DNA from: Pseudoxanthomonas japonensis
GTDB taxonomy: Bacteria > Pseudomonadota > Gammaproteobacteria > Xanthomonadales > Xanthomonadaceae
Assembly (NCBI RefSeq): GCF_010093445.1
Contig: NZ_PDWW01000003.1
Coordinates: forward strand, 62,001 to 126,000
Length of the DNA: 64,000 nucleotides
Direction: 5' to 3'
Shown here: piece by piece, positions 57,368 to 64,000 of the stretch
Layout: every line of letters starts with the position of its first letter
How positions within the stretch are numbered: the stretch's first letter is position 1
The notes under the pieces: model-generated
The model's database searches: none
Told to the model about the DNA's origin: nothing
Seen by the model: only the letters and a program-made list of their open reading frames with translations
Program-made: the position numbers and the translations under genes

Positions 57368-60016
57368 ATGTCGCAGCAAACCACCATCCGCAAGCTCGCT
57401 GAACTGGTCAACACGCCGGTCGAGAAACTCCTGGAGCAACTGTCCGAAGCCGGCATGAGCTTCAGCGGTCCCGACCAGGTCGTGACCAGCATGGAAAAAG
57501 TGAAGCTGCTCGGCTTCCTCAAGCGCTCGCACGGCAAGAGCGATGCCGCGACGGATGAGGCTGCGCCCAAGAAGATCACGCTGAACCGTCGCAAGGTGCA
57601 GGAAGTCACCGTCGCGGCCGGCCGCAGCAAGACCACGGTGAACGTGGAAGTGCGCCAGAAGCGCACCTACACCAAGCCGACCGACGCAGAGTCGGTCGCC
57701 ACCAACTGGCAGAACGAAGCCGATCCCGAGCGCGCCGAGATCCTGCGCAAGCTGGAGGAATCCCGCCAGCGCAACCTCGACGAACAGCAGCGCCTGGCGC
57801 AGGAAGACGCCAAGCGCGCCGAAGAGCTCGAGCGTCGCCGCCAGGAAGAAGCCGCCGCCCGCGCCGAGGCCGAAGCTGCGCGCGCGCAGGCCGATGCCGA
57901 AGCCGCCGCGCTCGCCGCCGGTGCCGTCGCCGTCGATGGCGACGAGACCGCGCGTCCGGCCAAGCCGGCCACGCAGGGCCACCACGTGCCCAAGCTGGTC
58001 GTGCGCAAGGATCCGCCGCGCACCGACGACCGCAACAATGCCGCCGCGGCCAAGCACAAGACCCGCGGCTCGCACGCGATGGTCGCCGGCGTCGAGGACG
58101 ACGACAACACCAGCCGCTTCGCCGGCCAGCTGCACCTTTCCGCGGCCGATCGCGCCCGTCGCGGCGCGTCGCGTGGCAAGCCGAAGCCGCCGCGCCGCCA
58201 TGAGCAGAGCCGCGGTGGCGGCGGTGCGCACGGTTTCGAACGCCCGACCGCGCCGATCGTGCGCGAAGTGGCGATCGGCGAGACCATCACCGTGGCCGAC
58301 CTGGCGCAGAAGCTCGCGCTGAAGGGCGGCGACGTGGTGAAGGCGCTGTTCAAGATGGGCGTGATGGCCACCATCACCCAGACCATCGACCACGACACCG
58401 CCGCGCTGATCACCGAAGAGCTCGGCCACAAGGCCGTGCGCGCCGACGCCAACGACGTCGAGAACGAACTGCTGGCGCATTCGGAGGAGCAGCAGGGCGA
58501 CAAGGTCGCGCGTCCGCCCGTCGTCACCATCATGGGCCACGTCGACCACGGCAAGACCTCGCTGCTGGACTACATCCGCCGCACCAAGATCGCCAGCGGC
58601 GAAGCCGGCGGCATCACCCAGCACATCGGCGCGTACCACGTGGAAACGCCGAAGGGCGTCATCAGCTTCCTCGATACCCCGGGCCACGCCGCGTTCACCG
58701 CGATGCGTGCCCGTGGCGCCAAGCTGACCGACATCGTGGTGCTGGTCGTGGCCGCGGACGACGGCGTCATGCCGCAGACGCGCGAAGCCATCCAGCATGC
58801 GAAGGCGGCCAAGGTGCCGCTGATCGTGGCGGTGAACAAGATCGACAAGTCCGACGCCGACCCGCTGCGCGTGAAGAACGAGCTGCTGGCCGAGGAAGTG
58901 GTCGCCGAAGACTTCGGCGGCGACACCCAGATGGTCGAGATCTCGGCCAAGACGGGCCAGGGCGTGGACAACCTGCTGGACGCCATCTCCATCCAGGCCG
59001 AACTGCTGGAACTGAAGGCCGTGGAAGATGGTCGTGCCAGCGGCGTGGTCATCGAATCCTCGCTGGACAAGGGCCGCGGCCCGGTCGCGACGGTGCTGGT
59101 GCAGCAGGGCACCCTGAAGAAGGGCGATTACCTGGTCTGCGGCATCCAGTACGGCCGCGTGCGGGCGCTGTTCGACGAGACCGGCAACCAGCCGCCGTCG
59201 GCCGGCCCGTCCATTCCCGTGCAGGTCCTGGGCCTGTCCGGCGTACCGGAAGCGGGCGACGACTTCGTCGTGGTCGCGGACGAGCGGCTGGCCAAGGACG
59301 TGGCGCAGCAGCGCGACGCCAAGCGCCGCGAGTCGCGCCTGGTGCAGTCCGCCGGCAGCCGCATGGAAGACATCATGGCGCAGCTGGGCAAGGGCGAAGG
59401 CCAGCTCAGCCTCAACCTGATCGTCAAGGCCGACGTGCAGGGTTCTGTCGAAGCGCTGCGCCATTCGCTGGTCGCGCTGTCCAACGAATCGATCCGCATC
59501 AACATCATCAGCTCCGGCGTGGGCGGCATCACCGAGTCCGATGCCAACTCCGCGGTCACCTCCAAGGCCACCGTCATCGGCTTCAACGTGCGTGCCGACG
59601 CCTCCGCGCGTCGCATCATCGAAGCCAACGGCGTGGACCTGCGCTACTTCTCGATCATCTACGACGTGATCGACCAGGTGAAGCAGGTGGCCTCCGGCCT
59701 GCTGGGCGTGGAGATCCGCGAAGAGATCATCGGCATCGCCGAAGTGCGCGACGTGTTCCGCAGCTCCAAGTTCGGCGCGGTCGCGGGCTGCATGGTGGTC
59801 GAAGGCACGGTCAAGCGGAACAAGCCGATCCGCGTGCTGCGCGCGAGCACCGTGGTGTTCGAGGGCGAACTGGAGTCGCTGCGCCGCTTCAAGGAGAACG
59901 TCGACGAAGTGCGCAACGGCACCGAGTGCGGCATCGGCGTGAAGGCGTACAACGACGTGCAGCCGGGCGACCAGATCGAGTGCTTCGAGCGCATCGAAGT
60001 CCAGCGAACCCTGTAA
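57368..60016 (+). CDS. infB: Translation initiation factor IF-2
   Basis: An 882-residue GTPase that brings fMet-tRNA to the ribosome; initiator tRNA is encoded at the head of the same cluster. The N-terminal region has IF2_N domains and a highly charged Glu/Arg/Ala linker (~115-190). The G domain starts near 388 with GHVDHGKTS, then DTPGH and NKID, followed by domains II-IV. A GC-rich spacer of 107 bp precedes it, with an AGGA site before ATG. Internal starts for short forms are possible but were not assigned. Confidence 0.98.
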   Translation: MSQQTTIRKLAELVNTPVEKLLEQLSEAGMSFSGPDQVVTSMEKVKLLGFLKRSHGKSDAATDEAAPKKITLNRRKVQEVTVAAGRSKTTVNVEVRQKRTYTKPTDAESVATNWQNEADPERAEILRKLEESRQRNLDEQQRLAQEDAKRAEELERRRQEEAAARAEAEAARAQADAEAAALAAGAVAVDGDETARPAKPATQGHHVPKLVVRKDPPRTDDRNNAAAAKHKTRGSHAMVAGVEDDDNTSRFAGQLHLSAADRARRGASRGKPKPPRRHEQSRGGGGAHGFERPTAPIVREVAIGETITVADLAQKLALKGGDVVKALFKMGVMATITQTIDHDTAALITEELGHKAVRADANDVENELLAHSEEQQGDKVARPPVVTIMGHVDHGKTSLLDYIRRTKIASGEAGGITQHIGAYHVETPKGVISFLDTPGHAAFTAMRARGAKLTDIVVLVVAADDGVMPQTREAIQHAKAAKVPLIVAVNKIDKSDADPLRVKNELLAEEVVAEDFGGDTQMVEISAKTGQGVDNLLDAISIQAELLELKAVEDGRASGVVIESSLDKGRGPVATVLVQQGTLKKGDYLVCGIQYGRVRALFDETGNQPPSAGPSIPVQVLGLSGVPEAGDDFVVVADERLAKDVAQQRDAKRRESRLVQSAGSRMEDIMAQLGKGEGQLSLNLIVKADVQGSVEALRHSLVALSNESIRINIISSGVGGITESDANSAVTSKATVIGFNVRADASARRIIEANGVDLRYFSIIYDVIDQVKQVASGLLGVEIREEIIGIAEVRDVFRSSKFGAVAGCMVVEGTVKRNKPIRVLRASTVVFEGELESLRRFKENVDEVRNGTECGIGVKAYNDVQPGDQIECFERIEVQRTL

Positions 60017-60038
60017 GGGTTCGCATGATTCGGGAGTG

Positions 60039-60126
60039 GTGATTCGTGATTCGCAGCAGCGGATCACGAGTCCTCCCAGTCCCGGCCCCGTTTTCTACGA
60101 ACCACGAATAGCGAATCACCCATCAC
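60039..60126. repeat. Imperfect inverted repeat (GATTCGTGATTCGC type) in the infB-rbfA gap
   Basis: GTGATTCGTGATTCGC (60039-60054) and GCGAATCACCCATCAC (60111-60126) are complementary at 13 of 16 bases, with related fragments (GATCACGAG, CCACGAATAG) between. The right arm ends directly at the rbfA GTG. The block resembles dispersed GATTC-rich repeats of Xanthomonadaceae. Confidence 0.55.
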
Positions 60127-60498
60127 GTGCCCACCAAGTCGTTCCATCGCACCGACCGCGTTTCCGCCCAGCTCCGTCGCGAGTTGGGCACGCTGGTGCA
60201 CGAGGCCGTGCGCGAGCACGGCCTGCCGTCGGTCAGCGTGTCCGACGTGGAAGTCACCCGCGACATGGCGCATGCGAAGGTGTTCGTCACCGCGCTGATG
60301 CAGGAACGTTCCGCCGAGGCGGTGAAGGGCCTGAAGGAACTGGCCTGGGGCCTGCGCATGGAACTGGCGCGCCGCGTGAAGATGCGCCACGTTCCCGAAC
60401 TGCATTTCCATTACGACGACTCCGTCGACCGTGGCGAGCGCATCGAAACCCTGCTGCGCGACAACCCGCCGGTCCCCGGGTCCGACGACGAAACCTGA
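60127..60498 (+). CDS. rbfA: 30S ribosome-binding factor RbfA
   Basis: A 123-residue KH-fold protein for late 16S rRNA maturation and cold adaptation. The family start is FHRTDRVSAQLRRELG, followed by SVSDVEVTRDMAHAKVFVT and PELHFHYDDSVDRGERI. The GTG start gives the correct N-terminus, but no Shine-Dalgarno sequence precedes it; an inverted repeat ends at the start codon instead. Confidence 0.95.
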   Translation: MPTKSFHRTDRVSAQLRRELGTLVHEAVREHGLPSVSVSDVEVTRDMAHAKVFVTALMQERSAEAVKGLKELAWGLRMELARRVKMRHVPELHFHYDDSVDRGERIETLLRDNPPVPGSDDET

Positions 60499-60509
60499 TA
60501 CGTCATGCC

Positions 60510-60591
60510 GTAGAGCGGAGCTTGCTCCGCTGCTCTCCGCTCCGGTGCCCGGATGCCTACTTCGCAAGCAGTCGAGCAAGCTCGACGCTAC
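60510..60591. repeat. Inverted GTAG palindrome pair in the rbfA-truB gap
   Basis: GTAGAGCGGAGCTTGCTCCG.. (60510-60531) and its inverted partner at 60570-60591 (reads GTAGCGTCGAGCTTGCTCGA on the minus strand). Each is a short palindrome headed by GTAG around a shared GAGCTTGCTC core. Same GTAG architecture as near the RAYT gene but a different stem sequence. Confidence 0.75.
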
Positions 60592-60633
60592 GATGCGGCG
60601 ACCCCCCGCCACGCCAACTGACCTGGACTGTGT

Positions 60634-61584
60634 ATGGCAGGACGCATCCAATTCCGCCCGCTGCACGGCCTGCTGCTGCTGGACAAGCCGCAGGGCATGA
60701 GCTCCAACGGCGCCCTGCAGGTCGCACGTCGCCTGTTCCGCGCAGAGAAGGGCGGGCATACCGGCAGCCTCGATCCGCTCGCCACCGGCCTGCTGCCGCT
60801 GTGCTTCGGCGAGGCCACCAAGATCGCCGGCCTGCTGCTGGGCTCGCGCAAGGCCTACGACACGGTTGCCGTGCTGGGCACCACCACCGATACCGACGAC
60901 GCCGACGGCGCGCCGCTGCGTGAGCGGCCTGTGCCGTCGCTGGACGTCGCCACGGTCGAGGCTGCGCTGGCGCCGCTGACAGGCCGCATCCGCCAGCGGG
61001 CGCCGATCTACTCGGCCCTGAAGCAGGGTGGGGAACCGCTCTACACCAAGGCTCGCCGCGGCGACGTCATCGAGGCGCCCGAGCGCGAGGTCGAGGTCCA
61101 CGGCATCGAGATCCTGGAGATCGCCTCCGACCGCCTGTCGTTGCGGGTGGAATGCGGGTCCGGCACCTATGTGCGCAGCCTGGTCCGCGACCTCGGCGAA
61201 GCGCTGGGATGCGGCGCCCACGTGGGGGCACTGCGGCGGCTCTGGGTCGACCCGTTCAGGCAGCCCCGCATGTACACCCTGGAAGCGCTGCAGGCGATCG
61301 CTGAACAAGGCGGCGAGGCGGCCCTCGACGCCTGCCTGCTGCCCGTCGAGGCCGGCCTGATGGGCTTCCCGCGTGTCGACGTCGATGCCGCCGGCGGGCG
61401 CCGGCTGGCGCAGGGCCAGCGGCTGCGTGGCTACCCCCCCAGCGATGGTCCGGTGGCCATCCATGGGCCGGAAGACCGTGTCCTGGGGCTGGGCACGGTC
61501 GATGCCGACGGCACGCTGTCGCCGCAGCGACTGTTCGCATGGGCGGTCGCCGGCACTGCCACCAGGGCCGGGCAGGATCAATAA
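60634..61584 (+). CDS. truB: tRNA pseudouridine(55) synthase
   Basis: A 316-residue enzyme that makes pseudouridine 55 in the T-loop of tRNAs. Catalytic Asp47 is in [13 protein letters not shown], and [13 protein letters not shown] and [19 protein letters not shown] are motifs. The C-terminal PUA-like part is present, so this is the proteobacterial TruB type. The ribosome binding site is poor. Confidence 0.96.
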   Translation: MAGRIQFRPLHGLLLLDKPQGMSSNGALQVARRLFRAEKGGHTGSLDPLATGLLPLCFGEATKIAGLLLGSRKAYDTVAVLGTTTDTDDADGAPLRERPVPSLDVATVEAALAPLTGRIRQRAPIYSALKQGGEPLYTKARRGDVIEAPEREVEVHGIEILEIASDRLSLRVECGSGTYVRSLVRDLGEALGCGAHVGALRRLWVDPFRQPRMYTLEALQAIAEQGGEAALDACLLPVEAGLMGFPRVDVDAAGGRRLAQGQRLRGYPPSDGPVAIHGPEDRVLGLGTVDADGTLSPQRLFAWAVAGTATRAGQDQ

Positions 61585-61588
61585 AACC

Positions 61589-61617
61589 TTGTTTCACAAG
61601 GCCCCCGGGGCTACACT
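61589..61617 (+). promoter_or_regulatory. Probable rpsO promoter
   Basis: TTGTTT (61589-61594) and TACACT (61612-61617) are separated by 17 bp, just after the truB stop and about 120 bp before the rpsO start. Comparable to the separate rpsO promoter in E. coli. Inferred from consensus. Confidence 0.5.
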
Positions 61618-61734
61618 ACGCCGCCGGTTTTCACCGGTGATTTACATTTCCCAGCTTCATCAACGGCGAGCCAGGCGGTGCGCGCGGAGGACAGCCCGCG
61701 TTCCTGCAGGCCACGCATCCAACAGAGAGAAACC

Positions 61735-61995
61735 ATGTCCGTCGATACCCAGAAAGTGATTGCCGACAACGCCCGTGGCGCCAACGACACAGGCTCCCCG
61801 GAAGTGCAGGTCGCCCTGCTGACCGCCCGCATCGAGCACCTGAGCGGCCACTTCAAGACCCACAAGAAGGATCACCACAGCCGTCGTGGTCTGCTGCAGC
61901 TGGTCAACCGCCGCCGCAGCCTGCTTGATTACCTCAAGAAGAAAGACAACGAGCGCTACAAGACCCTGATCGAAAAGCTCGGTCTGCGTCGCTGA
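61735..61995 (+). CDS. rpsO: 30S ribosomal protein S15
   Basis: An 86-residue primary 16S rRNA-binding protein. [20 protein letters not shown] and the [19 protein letters not shown] motif are universal. The leader (61618-61734) is rich in possible stems (for example GCCGGTTTTCACCGGT). E. coli S15 represses its own mRNA through a leader structure; a similar control is possible but not shown. Confidence 0.98.
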   Translation: MSVDTQKVIADNARGANDTGSPEVQVALLTARIEHLSGHFKTHKKDHHSRRGLLQLVNRRRSLLDYLKKKDNERYKTLIEKLGLRR

Positions 61996-62005
61996 TATAC
62001 CCCCG

Positions 62006-62040
62006 ACCGCGGCGCAGAGATGCGCCGCGGTTTGCATTTC
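62006..62040 (+). terminator. Terminator-like hairpin after rpsO
   Basis: A perfect 11-bp stem ACCGCGGCGCA/TGCGCCGCGGT with loop GAGA is followed by a weak T-rich run (TTGCATTTC). It lies 10 bp after rpsO, matching the partial terminator between rpsO and pnp in E. coli. Confidence 0.7.
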
Positions 62041-62099
62041 AGGGAACGGAATGCGCTGCATCCGCTGGCCGCATCGGGCCCGCCCCACACAGCATCACC

Positions 62100-62142
62100 G
62101 GCCGGACGCATCCGGCCAGCCACACGCGACAAGGGTCGCGTG
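62100..62142 (+). promoter_or_regulatory. Paired hairpins in the pnp leader
   Basis: GGCCGGA CGCA TCCGGCC (62100-62117) is followed by CACGCGAC AAGG GTCGCGTG (62123-62142), both with perfect stems, 38 bp before the pnp GTG. Their place equals the RNase III-processed leader of E. coli pnp, which is used for autoregulation. The function here is inferred. Confidence 0.45.
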
Positions 62143-62179
62143 AGGTCCAACCCGCACAAGGCATCCCAAGGAAACCCCC

Positions 62180-64000
62180 GTGGCAAAAATCACCAAAACC
62201 TTCCAGTACGGCAAGCACCAGGTCACCCTGGAAACCGGCGAAATCGCCCGTCAGGCCGGCGGCGCCGTCGTCGTCAAGTTCGACGACACCGTACTGCTGG
62301 TCACCGCCGTGGCGGCGAAGTCGGCCCGCGAAGGCCAGGACTTCTTCCCGCTGACGGTCGACTACCAGGAGAAGTTCTACGCCGGCGGCCGCATCCCCGG
62401 TGGCTTCTTCAAGCGCGAAGGTCGCGCGACCGAGAAGGAGACGCTGATCTCCCGCCTGATCGATCGCCCGCTGCGTCCGCTGTTCCCGGAAGAATTCCGC
62501 AATGAAGTGCAGGTCATCGCCACGGTGATGTCGCTGAACCCGGAAATCGACGGCGACATCCCGGCGCTGATCGGCGCCTCCGCCGCCGTCGCCCTGACCG
62601 GTGCGCCGTTCAACGGCCCGATCGGTGCCGCCAAGGTCGGCTACATCAACGGCGAGTACGTGTTGAATCCGACCGTCAGCGAACTGAAGGACTCCAAGCT
62701 GGAGCTCGTCGTCGCCGGTACCTCGAATGCCGTGCTGATGGTCGAATCCGAAGCCGCCGAGCTGTCGGAAGACGTGATGCTGGGTGCGGTGATGTTCGGC
62801 CATCGCGAAATGCAGAAGGTCATCCACATCATCAACGAGCTGGTCGTCGAAGCCGGCACCAAGAACTGGGACTGGTCCGCCCCGGCCAAGAACGAAGCGC
62901 TGGTCTCCGCGCTGAAGGAAGCCGTGGGCACGCAGCTCGACGGCGCCTTCCAGGTGCGCGACAAGCTGCAGCGCCGCGACGCCATCTCGGCGATCAAGAA
63001 GGACGTGCTGGCGCAGCTGGCCGGCCGTGCGGAATCGGAAGGCTGGGCCACCGGCGCGCTGTCGAAGGAATTCGGCGAGCTGGAATACCAGACCATGCGC
63101 GGTTCCGTGCTGGCCACCAAGGTCCGCATCGACGGCCGTGCGCTGGACACCGTCCGCCCGATCTCCTCGAAGGTCAGCGTGCTGCCGCGCGTACACGGCT
63201 CCTCGCTGTTCACCCGTGGTGAGACGCAGGCGATCGTCGCCGTCACCCTCGGCACCGCCCGCGACGGCCAGGTGATCGACGCCGTTGGCGGCGAGTGGAA
63301 GGACCACTTCCTGTTCCATTACAACTTCCCCCCGTTCTCGGTGGGCGAAGCCGGCCGCATGATGGGCCCGAAGCGTCGCGAGATCGGCCACGGCCGCCTC
63401 GCCAAGCGCGGCGTGCTCGCCGTGATGCCGACGATGGAAGAATTCCCGTACACCATCCGCGTGGTCTCCGAAATCACCGAGTCGAATGGTTCGTCCTCCA
63501 TGGCCTCCGTCTGCGGCAGCTCGCTGGCGCTGATGGATGCCGGCGTGCCGATCAAGGCGCCGGTGGCCGGCATCGCGATGGGCCTGGTGAAGGAAGGCAA
63601 CGACTTCGTCGTGCTGAGCGACATCCTGGGTGACGAAGACCACCTGGGCGACATGGACTTCAAGGTGGCCGGTACCGCCAACGGCGTGTCCGCGCTGCAG
63701 ATGGACATCAAGATCGAAGGCATCACCGAAGAGATCATGAAGCAGGCGCTGACGCAGGCGAAGGCCGGCCGACTGCACATCCTGGGCGAGATGGCCCATG
63801 CGATGACCGCACCGCGCCAGGAGCTGAGCGAGTTCGCGCCGCGCCTGATCACCATCAAGATCCACCCCGACAAGATCCGTGAAGTGATCGGCAAGGGCGG
63901 TTCGGTGATCCAGGCGATCACCAAGGAAACCGGCACGCAGATCGACATCCAGGACGACGGCACCATCACCATCGCGTCGGTGAACGGCGCCGCCGGCCAG
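62180..64000 (+). CDS. pnp: Polyribonucleotide nucleotidyltransferase (PNPase), partial
   Basis: 607 codons are visible of the usual ~700; the end lies outside the window. The phosphorolytic 3'-5' exoribonuclease and degradosome partner has two RNase PH-like domains ([14 protein letters not shown] in the first; [23 protein letters not shown] in the second). The KH domain begins near 555 ([14 protein letters not shown]); the S1 domain is not reached. The GTG start is preceded by AAGGAA, and the N-terminus [12 protein letters not shown] is typical. Confidence 0.97.
   Translation, partial: MAKITKTFQYGKHQVTLETGEIARQAGGAVVVKFDDTVLLVTAVAAKSAREGQDFFPLTVDYQEKFYAGGRIPGGFFKREGRATEKETLISRLIDRPLRPLFPEEFRNEVQVIATVMSLNPEIDGDIPALIGASAAVALTGAPFNGPIGAAKVGYINGEYVLNPTVSELKDSKLELVVAGTSNAVLMVESEAAELSEDVMLGAVMFGHREMQKVIHIINELVVEAGTKNWDWSAPAKNEALVSALKEAVGTQLDGAFQVRDKLQRRDAISAIKKDVLAQLAGRAESEGWATGALSKEFGELEYQTMRGSVLATKVRIDGRALDTVRPISSKVSVLPRVHGSSLFTRGETQAIVAVTLGTARDGQVIDAVGGEWKDHFLFHYNFPPFSVGEAGRMMGPKRREIGHGRLAKRGVLAVMPTMEEFPYTIRVVSEITESNGSSSMASVCGSSLALMDAGVPIKAPVAGIAMGLVKEGNDFVVLSDILGDEDHLGDMDFKVAGTANGVSALQMDIKIEGITEEIMKQALTQAKAGRLHILGEMAHAMTAPRQELSEFAPRLITIKIHPDKIREVIGKGGSVIQAITKETGTQIDIQDDGTITIASVNGAAGQ

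Noticed and set aside
57296-60067. Long minus-strand open frame opposite infB
   Set aside because: Low-complexity His, Asp and Val-rich translation, antisense to a universal gene, no ribosome binding site or family motif.

Overview
The window is a contiguous, very GC-rich bacterial chromosome segment, almost all of it protein-coding. Gene content and order point to a gammaproteobacterium of the Xanthomonadaceae/Lysobacteraceae (Pseudoxanthomonas, Stenotrophomonas, Xanthomonas or Luteimonas-like). The pointers are the asd-fimV-truA-trpF...trpB-trpA-accD order, a glmM/tpiA/secG/tRNA-Leu/nuoA-N block, tRNA-fMet followed by rimP-nusA-infB-rbfA-truB-rpsO-pnp, a long TonB-dependent receptor beside an S9 peptidase, and GTAG-headed palindromic repeats with a RAYT gene, as described in Stenotrophomonas. 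The genus cannot be fixed from sequence reading alone.

Layout. 1-5.7 kb (minus strand): a SEL1-like secreted protein cut by the window edge, a TonB-dependent receptor and a secreted prolyl-oligopeptidase-type peptidase. 6.0-8.1 kb (plus): mrp, dcd and an RDD membrane protein. 8.1-13.9 kb (minus): a tightly packed eight-gene cluster (dienelactone hydrolase-like, HIT, pxpB, pxpC, pxpA, DUF969, DUF979, pcp). It looks like a pyroglutamate (5-oxoproline) release, transport and hydrolysis operon. 14.0-18.6 kb: rimO and a DUF3025 gene face greB, a small exported protein and a HerA-like ATPase. 18.8-22.8 kb: a LysM lytic transglycosylase, a RAYT gene flanked by REP palindromes, psd and a SCO protein. 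23.0-27.3 kb: prmB, aroC, a 2-hydroxyacid dehydrogenase and asd. 27.3-34.8 kb: fimV, truA, trpF, a divergent LysR regulator, trpB, trpA and accD. 34.8-39.5 kb: glmM, a 2OG-Fe(II)-type oxygenase, an SDR, tpiA, secG and tRNA-Leu(GAG). 39.8-54.8 kb: the complete 14-gene nuo operon for respiratory complex I. 54.9-64.0 kb: initiator tRNA and the rimP...pnp transcription/translation operon, with pnp cut by the window end.

Most of the window is conserved housekeeping. I did not see a prophage, CRISPR array, toxin-antitoxin pair or defence island. The accessory signal is in the repeats. Palindromes headed by GTAG or ATAG occur in many intergenic gaps, cluster around the RAYT gene, and in four places contain the TAG stop codon of the adjacent gene. 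The best functional lead is the pyroglutamate operon, where the uncharacterised membrane pair DUF969/DUF979 is a good candidate transporter and a HIT protein and a dienelactone hydrolase-like protein are coupled to it without an obvious role.

Reading frames, overlaps and motifs were read directly from the sequence. Functions come from family knowledge. Promoters, operators and terminators are pattern-based inferences.
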